Shown here: one piece after another, positions 36,664-44,982 of the stretch
How positions within the stretch are numbered: the stretch's first letter is position 1
Layout of the letters: each line of letters starts with the position of its first letter
Assembly (NCBI RefSeq): GCF_039655745.1
Contig: NZ_JBBYXI010000002.1
Coordinates: 1-64,000, forward strand
Origin: Hohaiivirga grylli
GTDB lineage: Bacteria; Pseudomonadota; Alphaproteobacteria; Rhizobiales; Beijerinckiaceae
Direction of reading: 5' to 3'
Length of the DNA stretch: 64,000 nt
The notes under the pieces: generated by a model
Told to the model about the DNA's origin: nothing
Databases searched by the model: none
Seen by the model: the letters and a program-made list of their open reading frames with translations, nothing else
Program-made: the position numbers and the translations under genes

Positions 36664-37974
36664 ATGAAAGACGTAATGAAGGGGCGCGATATCATTGCCC
36701 TTGGTTTCATGACGCTGTCGCTGTTTGTCGGGGCAGGGAATATTATTTATCCGCCAATTGTTGGTCTGCAAGCCGGAGCAAATGTCTGGATAACAGCGTT
36801 TGGCTTTCTCATTACCGCGGTCGGTCTGCCAATTTTAACAGTGATCGCTCTCGCCAAGGTTGGTGGAGAGATGACGGCTCTCAGCGCACCTATTGGTAAA
36901 GTTGCAAGTACAGTTCTGGCGGTTGTTTGCTACCTCTCGGTTGGCCCACTTTTCGCGGTGCCAAGAACTGCAACAGTCTCTTATGAAATTGGTGTTTTAC
37001 CGTTTATGGGTGAGGGCTCAGGTGGCCATTCACTGATCATTTACAGCACATGCTATTTTCTCTTCACTATTCTGATCTCCCTTTACCCTACAAAACTGCT
37101 GGATGTTCTGGGTAATCTGTTGTCGCCATTGAAAATTCTGGCGCTGGCACTGCTTGGTGTTGCAGCCTTCCTATATCCAGCCGGGCCGGTTGGTGATATT
37201 GCAGCAAGCTATTCCAGCATGCCGATGGCAAAGGGATTTTCTGACGGCTATCTGACAATGGACACTCTGGGTGCCCTTGTTTTTGGTATTGTTATTGTGA
37301 ACGCAATCCGTTCTCGTGATATTACAGATACACGGCAGATTATCCGTTATGCGTCTATTGCCGGGATGATGGCTTTTGTCGGTTTTGTCCTGATTTATAT
37401 CAGTCTCTTCAAACTCGGGAATAACAGCTATTCATTGGCCCCGAATGCTGAAAATGGTGCTGTCATTCTGCATATGTATGTGCGTCATACATTTGGTGTC
37501 TACGGTGATATGTTCTTGGCCGGGTTGATTACATTGGCCTGTGTCGTAACAGCGATTGGCCTGACGACAGCATGTGCCACTTACTTTTCACAGTTGTGTC
37601 ATATTCCCTATAAGCTGATGGTTGTTATCTTGGCTGTCTGTGGCTTCATGGTCTCCAACCTCGGGTTGACCAAGATTATTGAACTTTCAGTCTTTGCCCT
37701 GACAGCTATTTATCCGCCCTGTATTGCGCTAGTTGTTTTGAGTTTCATTTTGCGTTTCTTCCGTAATGCATCATTGGTATTCTCATCCGTTATGCTGACA
37801 GCACTTGTTTTTGGTATCTTTGATGCTCTCAAGCCTCTCAAGCTTACGGGCCTCTTCTGGTACGATACGTTACCTCTCGCGGCTTCAGGGCTGGCATGGC
37901 TTCTGCCGACATTACTGGTCTTTGTTTGTGCCGTTGTGTTTGACAGATTAGTACTCAAGCCACGTATGATTTGA
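36664..37974 (+). CDS. brnQ: BrnQ, branched-chain amino acid transport system II carrier
   Basis: A 436-residue, 12-helix LIVCS-family carrier for Leu/Ile/Val, usually sodium-coupled. Family markers are LGFMTLSLFVGAGNIIYPP at the start, ISVGP-like YLSVGPLFAVPRTATVSYE, and the middle segment GYLTMDTLGALVFGIVIVNAI. The tail follows the last helix closely. TGGAAG lies upstream of the ATG. It is monocistronic and ends 7 bases before a bidirectional terminator shared with purD. Confidence 0.95.
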   Translation: MKDVMKGRDIIALGFMTLSLFVGAGNIIYPPIVGLQAGANVWITAFGFLITAVGLPILTVIALAKVGGEMTALSAPIGKVASTVLAVVCYLSVGPLFAVPRTATVSYEIGVLPFMGEGSGGHSLIIYSTCYFLFTILISLYPTKLLDVLGNLLSPLKILALALLGVAAFLYPAGPVGDIAASYSSMPMAKGFSDGYLTMDTLGALVFGIVIVNAIRSRDITDTRQIIRYASIAGMMAFVGFVLIYISLFKLGNNSYSLAPNAENGAVILHMYVRHTFGVYGDMFLAGLITLACVVTAIGLTTACATYFSQLCHIPYKLMVVILAVCGFMVSNLGLTKIIELSVFALTAIYPPCIALVVLSFILRFFRNASLVFSSVMLTALVFGIFDALKPLKLTGLFWYDTLPLAASGLAWLLPTLLVFVCAVVFDRLVLKPRMI

Positions 37975-37980
37975 GAAATA

Positions 37981-38010
37981 AAAAAGCCCTGCATCATTGC
38001 AGGGCTTTTT
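37981..38010. terminator. Bidirectional terminator between brnQ and purD
   Basis: A perfect 12-bp stem AAAAAGCCCTGC / GCAGGGCTTTTT with a 6-nt loop lies between the convergent brnQ and purD stops. A and T runs on both sides let it work in both directions. Confidence 0.92.
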
Positions 38011-38011
38011 C

Positions 38012-39298
38012 TTATTTCTGTTCACGTGCAATCGCCCGCCATCCGATATCTTTACGACAGAAGCCCTTGGGCCAGTCTATCTTGCTGATCGCGGCATAGG
38101 CGTTTTTCTGGGCTTCCGAGACACTGTTTCCAATACCTGTCACGTTAAGGACACGACCGCCGGTTGCGACGAGCTTATCGCCTTGAAGGGCTGTTCCGGC
38201 ATGGAAGACGAGCACATCAGGAAGGGCTTCTGCGGCTTCAATGTTTTTGATCTCTGAACCTTTCTCGACAGGCCCCGGATAACCTTCATTGGCGAGAACA
38301 ACTGTTAAGGCTACCTTGTCACTCCATGTGATTTTGACCTTATCAAGATGACCATTTGCTGCTGCTGCCAGTACTGTGACGATATCGCTCTCCAGACGCG
38401 GCATAAGCACCTGACATTCAGGATCACCAAGGCGCGCGTTATACTCAATCAATTTGGGTGCGCCATCAGTATTGATCATCAAACCGGCATAGAGGATGCC
38501 AACATAAGGTGTGCCGCGGGATTTCATGCCTTCAACTGTTGGCATGATGATTTCACTCATGACACGAGCCTGTAAGGCGCTATCCAGAACAGGTGCAGGG
38601 GAATATGCGCCCATGCCACCAGTATTTGGGCCCTTGTCTCCATCAAATACGCGTTTGTGATCCTGCGCTGTACCGAAGGGTAGGGCGGTAGTGCCATCAC
38701 AGATTGCAAAGAAGCTGGCTTCTTCACCATCAAGAAACTCTTCAATGACGATGGATGCGCCTGCAGAACCCAATCCACCACCAAGGATATCATTCACGGC
38801 AGCTTCTGCTTCTGGCAGAGACATGGCGACGACGACGCCTTTCCCAGCAGCAAGGCCGTCAGCTTTGATAACAATCGGAGCGCCCTGTTTGCGGACATAG
38901 GCAAGAGCACTTTCACGTTCTTCTGCTTCAAACCGGGCATAGGCTGCGGTTGGGATATTAAACTCAGTGCAGAGTTCTTTGGTAAAAGCTTTGGAGCCTT
39001 CGAGCTGGGCCGGAATCTTTGATGGACCAAATGCACGGATATGCGCTGAATTCAGGCTGTCAACGAGGCCATCAACAAGTGGGGCTTCAGGGCCGATCAC
39101 CACCAGATCAATCTGGTAATCCCGGCAGAAAATGATAACGGCTTTATGATTGGTGATATCAAGATCAACGTTCTCGCCGCACTGGGCTGTGCCGGGATTG
39201 CCGGGAGAAATAAAAAGCCTGTCGCATTGAGCTGAACGCTGGATTGCCCAGGCAAGTGCGTGTTCACGACCACCAGAACCAATAAGCAGAATATTCAT
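38012..39298 (-). CDS. purD: PurD, phosphoribosylamine-glycine ligase (GAR synthetase)
   Basis: A 428-residue ATP-grasp enzyme joining phosphoribosylamine and glycine in step 2 of purine synthesis. Motifs: MNILLIGSGGREHALAW, GPEAPLVDGLVD, the ATP-grasp region IVIKADGLAAGKGVVVA, DHKRVFDGDKGPNTGGMGAY, and the metal-binding EYNARLGDPECQ. AGAGGGG precedes the ATG. In related genomes purD lies next to xseA in divergent order; here two lipoprotein genes lie between them. Confidence 0.96.
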   Translation of the reverse strand: MNILLIGSGGREHALAWAIQRSAQCDRLFISPGNPGTAQCGENVDLDITNHKAVIIFCRDYQIDLVVIGPEAPLVDGLVDSLNSAHIRAFGPSKIPAQLEGSKAFTKELCTEFNIPTAAYARFEAEERESALAYVRKQGAPIVIKADGLAAGKGVVVAMSLPEAEAAVNDILGGGLGSAGASIVIEEFLDGEEASFFAICDGTTALPFGTAQDHKRVFDGDKGPNTGGMGAYSPAPVLDSALQARVMSEIIMPTVEGMKSRGTPYVGILYAGLMINTDGAPKLIEYNARLGDPECQVLMPRLESDIVTVLAAAANGHLDKVKITWSDKVALTVVLANEGYPGPVEKGSEIKNIEAAEALPDVLVFHAGTALQGDKLVATGGRVLNVTGIGNSVSEAQKNAYAAISKIDWPKGFCRKDIGWRAIAREQK

Positions 39299-39455
39299 GA
39301 GTTCCCCTCTAATAGCTTCCTGAGGTCTTAAAGCATTTTCAAACCGACGTGTAGCCCCATAGTTCTAAGAAATAATACAAAGTCATATGGGAATGTTTCT
39401 CTCCAGCCATAGATAGGAATGTATCAACGTATAACACTGACTAGAGGGATGGAAG

Positions 39456-39980
39456 ATGAAGTCACGTATTGCACTTTCCCTAAGCTTGGCAATCCTGCTT
39501 GCTGCCTGTTCTCAGGAACAGCAACTTGGAATCAGCGTATCTGAGGCAGAACAGGTGATTGCTGCGGCCGCTCGCCAGCATGGCAGTTCATTCTCAATTA
39601 CTGAAAATGGTCAGACAAAACGTTCTGCTGAGACTATGGCTGAATGGTTGAGAAGTAATCCGCAACCGCCGGTTCCTTCAAAGAATAGTATTCCGAAAGA
39701 GGGACGCGGCTGTGAAGTGCTGACCGGACCGACACGTTTTGTAAATTATGTGCCACCATCCGTTAAAGCTGCCATTGAGGCAACGAACAGCAAACCTTGG
39801 GCCCTTGTACGCTATGACATCGACAAGATGGGCCATACCTATAATATCAGACCACTGAGAAACAGCGGTTATAAGGAGTTTGCAGATACTGCTCTGATTA
39901 CCGTTGCCTTATGGAGCTACTCTGGACAATCAAAAGCCTATGGCTTGAAGAATTGTGTGGGTTGGCTGCGTGCGAACTGA
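39456..39980 (+). CDS. Lipoprotein with TonB-C-like domain (tandem copy 1)
   Basis: A 174-residue lipoprotein; the signal peptide ends LAAC at about residue 18. The mature part has an N-terminal helical segment (SEAEQVIAAAARQHGSSFSI), a Pro-rich linker (NPQPPVPSKNSIP) and a C-terminal domain with ALVRYDIDKMGHTYNIRPL, NSGYKEFADTALITVALWSY and the closing KNCVGW. The VxYDIDxxG...SGxxxF...ALxxVxxW pattern resembles the TonB C-terminal fold. Two cysteines (GCEV and NCVG) could form a disulfide. It is followed by a paralog with the same layout. Function unknown; TonB-like domains bind other envelope proteins. Confidence 0.8.
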   Translation: MKSRIALSLSLAILLAACSQEQQLGISVSEAEQVIAAAARQHGSSFSITENGQTKRSAETMAEWLRSNPQPPVPSKNSIPKEGRGCEVLTGPTRFVNYVPPSVKAAIEATNSKPWALVRYDIDKMGHTYNIRPLRNSGYKEFADTALITVALWSYSGQSKAYGLKNCVGWLRAN

Positions 39981-39994
39981 ATTTAGCAAGTCAG

Positions 39995-40023
39995 GTTGCC
40001 AGCTTATTTTAAAGGCTGGCAAC
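39995..40023 (+). terminator. Hairpin between the two lipoprotein genes
   Basis: The perfect 9-bp stem GTTGCCAGC / GCTGGCAAC with an 11-nt loop begins 14 bases after the first lipoprotein stop. No T-run follows; it may end or stabilise the first message. Confidence 0.5.
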
Positions 40024-40107
40024 TGGTGAGTTTTAGAAAATAATTCCAATTTTAGTTTATCTAATTTATATCGCCCCTGTGATTCAATTGTTATGGGGGA
40101 AGGTCTT

Positions 40108-40641
40108 ATGAAGACATATGTTATTGTTTGCGCTGCTCTTGCCGTTTTGATTTCTGGCTGTTCGGGGAGCCACAGCGCTCGACGTCAAATTTCGACTAAT
40201 GAAATGGTTGAGGCTTTCACTACTGTTATCCAGAAGCAAGGAAGTTCTTTCTCGCTTGATGCAGCTGCAAAACCAAAACGCACTTCCATTGAAATGGCTA
40301 AGTGGCTTAATAACCACCCACAACCACGAGTTCCTGCAAAAGCTAACCATCCTAAGGGTGGCCCTGGATGTGATTCATTGAAAAATCCAACACGGTTTAT
40401 CAATTATATTCCGCGTGATGTTAAGGCGGCAATTATTATCTCCCAGAGTAAGCCTTGGGCTTTTGCTCGGTATGATATTGATGACCGCGGTAAGGCTTAT
40501 AATATTCGACCAATTAAAAGTAGTGGTTACAAGGAATTTGCTGATGCAAGCTTACTGACCGTTGCTTTATGGAGCTACGCAGGGCAACCAGAAGCTTATG
40601 GTTTGAAAAATTGTGTTGGATTGGTACAGGTTGCGGACTGA
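40108..40641 (+). CDS. Lipoprotein with TonB-C-like domain (tandem copy 2)
   Basis: A 177-residue paralog of the preceding gene. The signal peptide has an ISGC lipobox. Shared blocks in the same order are QGSSFSL, IEMAKWLNNHPQPRVPAK, PTRFINYIPRDVKAAI, SKPWAFARYDIDDRGKAYNIRPI, SSGYKEFADASLLTVALWSY and GLKNCVG. The C-terminal half is much more alike than the N-terminal half. The ATG at 40108 follows GGGGAAGG. It ends 52 bases before xseA. The role is unknown; duplication and co-location suggest related or partially redundant functions. Confidence 0.8.
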   Translation: MKTYVIVCAALAVLISGCSGSHSARRQISTNEMVEAFTTVIQKQGSSFSLDAAAKPKRTSIEMAKWLNNHPQPRVPAKANHPKGGPGCDSLKNPTRFINYIPRDVKAAIIISQSKPWAFARYDIDDRGKAYNIRPIKSSGYKEFADASLLTVALWSYAGQPEAYGLKNCVGLVQVAD

Positions 40642-40693
40642 AATATTTTTGAAGTCCTTTGCATTGTGAACCGAGACTGGCTACTTTCAGGGT

Positions 40694-42337
40694 ATGAATC
40701 AGGATAGCCCGCAAACGAATGCCATTGAATGGTCAGTCTCGGAACTCTCCGGAGCGCTTAAACGCACTCTGGAGGATTCTTTTGGCTATGTGCGGTTGCG
40801 TGGTGAAATCTCCGGGTATCGCGGGCCGCATTCTTCCGGGCATGTTTATTTCAGCCTGAAAGACCAATCTGCCAAAATTGATGCTGTCATCTGGAAGGGC
40901 TCTTTCAGTCGTATGCGGTTTAAGCCTGAAGAGGGGCTTGAGGTTATTGCTACGGGAAAGATCACAACCTTCCCAGGGAAATCTTCTTACCAGATTATTA
41001 TCGACTCCCTTGAACCTGCCGGTGTCGGTGCTCTTATGGCGCTTCTGGAAGAGCGTAAACAGAAGCTCGCGGCAGAAGGGTTGTTTGCGGCGGAACGTAA
41101 ACAGGCTCTGCCTTATCTGCCGGAAGTCGTTGGTGTTGTAACGTCACCCACAGGGGCTGTTATTCGCGATATCCTCCATCGTCTTCAGGATCGTTTCCCG
41201 CGGCGGGTACTTGTCTGGCCGGTTCGGGTTCAGGGCGAAGGTTCGGCGGAAGAAGTAGCAGCTGCTATTCGTGGCTTTAATTCGATTTCCGGAATGGATG
41301 GCATTCCACGCCCCGATGTTTTGATTGTTGCCCGTGGTGGTGGATCTATTGAAGATCTCTGGGGCTTTAATGAAGAGATTGTTGTCAGGGCAGCTTCTGA
41401 AAGCGCTATCCCGCTGATTTCAGCAGTTGGTCATGAGACTGACTGGACGTTAATTGATTATGTGGCCGATGTACGTGCACCAACACCAACAGGGGCAGCT
41501 GAAATGGCAGTCCCTGTCAGAAGTGAGCTTCTGGCAACCGTCAATAATCTCTCTGCCCGCCATGGTGAAACGCTGCTGCGACTGGTAGATCGTCGACGTA
41601 CAGAGTTACGCTCTGCTGCCCGTGCCTTGCCGCAACCGGATATGTTCCTGGCAATCCCGCGGCAGCGGCTTGATCTGGCAACGGCGAAACTGAAGCCTGC
41701 CTTGGCTACCAATCTGCGTAGTTTTGAAACGAAGCTGTCCCAGCTGCAAAATGTTTTGCAACGGTTTTCACCTGCCGCTCAGATTTCAAAAATTGCCGGG
41801 CAGTTTGATGCTATCGGAGATCGTCCGCATGATGCTCTGCTCAGGTTGTTTGAGCAGAAGAAGAGAGCACTGACTCAGAGCGTTGAGCGGCTCAATGCTG
41901 CACGCGGAACACTGCTGCGGGCCGAAAGCCAGCGCATTTCTCAACAGGGAGATATTCTTCGTAAAACTGCTGAGCGTGTGCCCGCTGCAATGGCGCAGCT
42001 CCTCACACGTAAAGCGGAACGTCTGGCGTCTTTGGTACAGCTGTTTGACAGTCTGAACTATAAGTCAGTGCTGTCACGGGGATACGCTCTTGTCAGGGAT
42101 GCTTCTGGCGTACCTGTTCGGTTTGCTGCCAACACAATGTCAGGGCAGGGGCTTCAGCTTGAATTTGCAGATGGGGCGGTTGCCGTTACTGTGAATGGTG
42201 ATCATGCAGATGAACCTCAGGTGGAACCAGTGCCTGTTGTACCAAAGCCATCTGTTGCAGATGTTCCGCCGCCACCGCGTAAAGTAACACCAACAAAAAC
42301 ATCAGGCGGCAACAGCAGTCAGGGAAGTCTTTTTTAA
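40694..42337 (+). CDS. xseA: Exodeoxyribonuclease VII large subunit
   Basis: A 547-residue nuclease subunit. The N-terminal OB-fold (SVSELSGALKRTLEDSFGYVRLRGEI, HVYFSLKDQSAKIDAVIW) is followed by the catalytic core (GVVTSPTGAVIRDILHRL, VARGGGSIEDLWGFNEE, SAVGHETDWTLIDYVAD, RAPTPTGAAE), a long coiled-coil region (about 285-430) and a final DSLNYKSVLSRGYALV segment. A low-complexity Pro/Thr-rich tail follows. With the small subunit XseB it degrades single-stranded DNA. Its stop lies 12 bases from the convergent cytochrome gene. Confidence 0.96.
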   Translation: MNQDSPQTNAIEWSVSELSGALKRTLEDSFGYVRLRGEISGYRGPHSSGHVYFSLKDQSAKIDAVIWKGSFSRMRFKPEEGLEVIATGKITTFPGKSSYQIIIDSLEPAGVGALMALLEERKQKLAAEGLFAAERKQALPYLPEVVGVVTSPTGAVIRDILHRLQDRFPRRVLVWPVRVQGEGSAEEVAAAIRGFNSISGMDGIPRPDVLIVARGGGSIEDLWGFNEEIVVRAASESAIPLISAVGHETDWTLIDYVADVRAPTPTGAAEMAVPVRSELLATVNNLSARHGETLLRLVDRRRTELRSAARALPQPDMFLAIPRQRLDLATAKLKPALATNLRSFETKLSQLQNVLQRFSPAAQISKIAGQFDAIGDRPHDALLRLFEQKKRALTQSVERLNAARGTLLRAESQRISQQGDILRKTAERVPAAMAQLLTRKAERLASLVQLFDSLNYKSVLSRGYALVRDASGVPVRFAANTMSGQGLQLEFADGAVAVTVNGDHADEPQVEPVPVVPKPSVADVPPPPRKVTPTKTSGGNSSQGSLF

Positions 42338-42349
42338 AGACGTATCTGT

Positions 42350-42715
42350 TTAGTTGAAGGTACCAAGGTACTCGTAAATATCTTTAATGATTTGTTCATT
42401 TGCGACATGTGGATTGAACTTTTTTGTTCCGGGAAACTTCTGCTTTGGATTTTTCAGATAAGCGGAAAATTCGGCTTCATTCCAAATAATATCTGCGTTC
42501 TTCAGCGCATCAGAGTACTTGTATCCTTCAACACTTCCTGCTTTCCTACCATGCAGATTATTAAGCTGTGGGCCAACACGGTTTTTGGCGTTCGGACCAA
42601 CCGCATGGCATGCCTTGCATTGTACATTGAAAGTACGTTCTCCCGACGATAGGGGCTGCGCTCCTGACGGATGAGTTGCGAGAAACAGGCACAGTGCCAT
42701 GAAAACCCGTATCAT
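42350..42715 (-). CDS. Class I c-type cytochrome, unusual sixth-ligand region
   Basis: A 121-residue secreted cytochrome c: signal peptide FMALCLFLATHPSGA, heme site CKACH (about 33-37), and the class I segments NRVGPQLNNLHGRKAG and YKYSDALKN. Where relatives have PGTKM with the axial Met, this one reads FPGTKKFNPHVANEQ, so the usual Met is absent and a nearby His could serve instead. It is the last gene of the iron-uptake operon and overlaps the thioredoxin-like gene by 4 bases (ATGA), which suggests a redox role in iron handling. Confidence 0.85.
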   Translation of the reverse strand: MIRVFMALCLFLATHPSGAQPLSSGERTFNVQCKACHAVGPNAKNRVGPQLNNLHGRKAGSVEGYKYSDALKNADIIWNEAEFSAYLKNPKQKFPGTKKFNPHVANEQIIKDIYEYLGTFN

Positions 42716-43197
42716 AACTGGCGGGCGGTCTCTGCAAAGAGTTCATCAAGGCGTTCTGCTGGAGGAGAGCCTATGAATTTCTTCACAAGCTTGCCATTGG
42801 CATCAATCATGTAAGATGTGGGTGTCCCCACAACCAGATAGCGCTCCTTCGTCATACCGAGAGAGTCGCGTAGCATGGCGTAGGTAACGCCCTGTTTTTC
42901 GATTACCCCTTCAAGTGGGGTGAACTCAGGGTCAATGTTGACTGCAACGACAGTTATCTTGTCAGCGTATTGTTTGCTCAATGCTTCCAGATGCGGCATC
43001 TCTGCAAGGCAGACGCCACAACTGAGAGACCAGAAGTTGAGATAAACGCTTTTGCCTTTCCAGCGATCAAGTTTGACAGGCTCTCCCTGAAGATCAACGG
43101 CTGCAATTTCGGGGGCTGCTTGTCCCACCTTTGCAAGTTCCTCTTTACAGGCTACCGCCAGTAGGGAAAAAGCCATAACAAACAGAAGTTTTCTCAT
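42712..43197 (-). CDS. TlpA-type thioredoxin-fold lipoprotein
   Basis: A 161-residue protein. A lipoprotein signal (LLFVMAFSLLAVAC) is followed by a TlpA/ResA-like domain with the active site WSLSCGVCLAEMPHLE, the strand ITVVAVNIDPEF, the cis-Pro loop VVGTPTSYMIDANGKLVKKF and a C-terminal helix. It should reduce disulfides or heme-site cysteines outside the cytoplasm. It sits between the ABC ATPase and the cytochrome genes with 4-base overlaps on both sides, the place taken by thioredoxin-like genes in the Campylobacter p19 locus. Confidence 0.9.
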   Translation of the reverse strand: MRKLLFVMAFSLLAVACKEELAKVGQAAPEIAAVDLQGEPVKLDRWKGKSVYLNFWSLSCGVCLAEMPHLEALSKQYADKITVVAVNIDPEFTPLEGVIEKQGVTYAMLRDSLGMTKERYLVVGTPTSYMIDANGKLVKKFIGSPPAERLDELFAETARQL

Positions 43198-43853
43198 GAC
43201 ACGATCTTCCCATGCTGCAACCTGATGATCCGCTCTGCACAGCCACCAAGAACCGGGTTATGGGTAACCATAATGATTGTCCGGCCCTCATCATGAAGGT
43301 GCTGGAATGTTTCGAGAACCTTCCTCTCATTCTCTTCATCCAGATTGCCGGTTGGCTCATCCGCGAATATGAGCGGTGGTTCATTCACAAGGGCACGCGC
43401 GATACAGACACGCTGTTGCTCGCCACCTGAAAGTTGATTAGGAAGATGCTCAAGCCTATGCCCCATTCCGACAAGCTCCAGTGCATGGCGTGCAGAGGGT
43501 TCATCAGGCACACTATGGTAGTATTGGGCTAACATCACATTCTCAAGAGCTGTGAGATAGGGAATGAGATGAAATTGCTGGAAGACCAGACCGATGTGCC
43601 TGGCGCGAAATTCCCGGCGCTCTTCTTCATTGAACGCAGTTGCATTGACCCCATCCAGCCAGACTTCACCAGAGCTTGCTGAATCAAGGCAGGTCAGAAT
43701 ATTCATCAGCGTTGTCTTGCCGGAACCAGAGGCCCCCATCAGGGCAACAAACTCGCCTTTTCTAACCGATATATTCGCATCATCAAGCGCAACAATATCA
43801 CCGAATTTCCGGGTAAGATGCCGTGTTTCGATTGCAATTTTCGGTTGTGTCAT
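43194..43853 (-). CDS. ABC transporter ATPase (MacB/LolD type) of the iron locus
   Basis: A 219-residue ATPase with Walker A GASGSGKTTL, signature LSGGEQQRV, Walker B LIFADEPTGNLDEEN and switch His in IIMVTHNP. The closest type is MacB/LolD, which partners FtsX-like permeases, and two such permease genes lie directly upstream (1-base gap). It is expected to drive a mechanotransmission-type rather than a classic transport cycle. Confidence 0.92.
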   Translation of the reverse strand: MTQPKIAIETRHLTRKFGDIVALDDANISVRKGEFVALMGASGSGKTTLMNILTCLDSASSGEVWLDGVNATAFNEEERREFRARHIGLVFQQFHLIPYLTALENVMLAQYYHSVPDEPSARHALELVGMGHRLEHLPNQLSGGEQQRVCIARALVNEPPLIFADEPTGNLDEENERKVLETFQHLHDEGRTIIMVTHNPVLGGCAERIIRLQHGKIVS

Positions 43854-43854
43854 T

Positions 43855-44982
43855 TTATTCGCCTTTCAACACAACAGCCGGCTGTATCTGTACGATACGT
43901 CGTAATGGAATGATTGCAGCAACTAGGGCCGCAAAAAGAGACATCGCAAAGGTTATAGGTACAACAACCAGGCGCGGGGTAATGCTGGAAGAGAAAACAG
44001 TCTGTCCCAATATCTGAGCCAGAAAAATACCTAAAATACAGCCCGCCAGAGTTGCCAAAACTGCGATGACCACTGTTTCTGAGAGAACCTGTGTAATGAT
44101 GGAACGGTTGCTGGCACCCAGTGATTTTTGTAGCGCAAATTCCTTCTGGCGTTCGCGGATAATCGCTGTCAGTGAGGTATTAACGCACAGTGTTGAAAGC
44201 AGAAGGATGATAACCGATACGAGGCCCATCAGCCCTTGTATCTTAGAGAGGACTTCGCCTTCATTGGATGAAACTTTTCGGATGGGACGCACAGTCCATT
44301 CCGGGTGCTTTTCCTTAAGATCATGAGCGTAGTTTTCAACTTCGCCTTCCATGTTATTCATGCTGAAAAGTGCATGGGACATGGTATCCGGCTTCTCAAG
44401 CCACTCCTGAGCCAGATCAAGATTAACGAAAACCATATTGTCACTGGCATCTCCGGCATCAATGATGCCTTTTATTTTAAGAGCTTTCCTCTCTCTGTCT
44501 TTGACAAGATTGAGTGTGTCGCCGAGTTTAATGTTCAGACGGTTCGCCAGGGTTCGGCCGATCATCGCATTACGATTATCAAAGTCTACGCTGATCCAGT
44601 CGCCCTCAACCTGCCAATAGGGGACGAGTAACCCTATTGCAGAGAAGTTGACCCCAACCAGAACGACCTTTTCCAGCTCGCTTCTTGCCGTACCAAAGAG
44701 ATAGGGACTTCCCGTTTCAATGAGATTATCAGGAGCGTTTGCCATAACGTCATTAAAAGCACTTATCGGCATTTCCTGACTGACGGTTGGGCCAATATAA
44801 AAATTGGCGCCAAAGGTCCGCAGTTCGCGGCTCATCTTGATATTGATGTCAAAGTATACGGAAGCCAGAGAATTGATAATGGCTGCACCCGTCATGAGAG
44901 CCAAAAAGACAACAATCAATCTTTGGTTACGACGTGACAGTGCCCGATAGAGCAGGCGCCATCTCATATTAACTGCGGCCAT
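43855..44982 (-). CDS. FtsX/MacB-type ABC permease of the iron locus (second)
   Basis: A 375-residue permease: one N-terminal membrane helix (LIVVFLALMTGAAIINSLASV), a periplasmic domain of about 200 residues (about 45-245), then three helices at the C-terminus with the MacB-type motif RERQKEFALQKSLGASNRSI. It overlaps the previous permease gene by 14 bases and precedes the ATPase. It corresponds in position to Cj1662 of the Campylobacter jejuni p19 locus. Confidence 0.9.
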   Translation of the reverse strand: MAAVNMRWRLLYRALSRRNQRLIVVFLALMTGAAIINSLASVYFDINIKMSRELRTFGANFYIGPTVSQEMPISAFNDVMANAPDNLIETGSPYLFGTARSELEKVVLVGVNFSAIGLLVPYWQVEGDWISVDFDNRNAMIGRTLANRLNIKLGDTLNLVKDRERKALKIKGIIDAGDASDNMVFVNLDLAQEWLEKPDTMSHALFSMNNMEGEVENYAHDLKEKHPEWTVRPIRKVSSNEGEVLSKIQGLMGLVSVIILLLSTLCVNTSLTAIIRERQKEFALQKSLGASNRSIITQVLSETVVIAVLATLAGCILGIFLAQILGQTVFSSSITPRLVVVPITFAMSLFAALVAAIIPLRRIVQIQPAVVLKGE

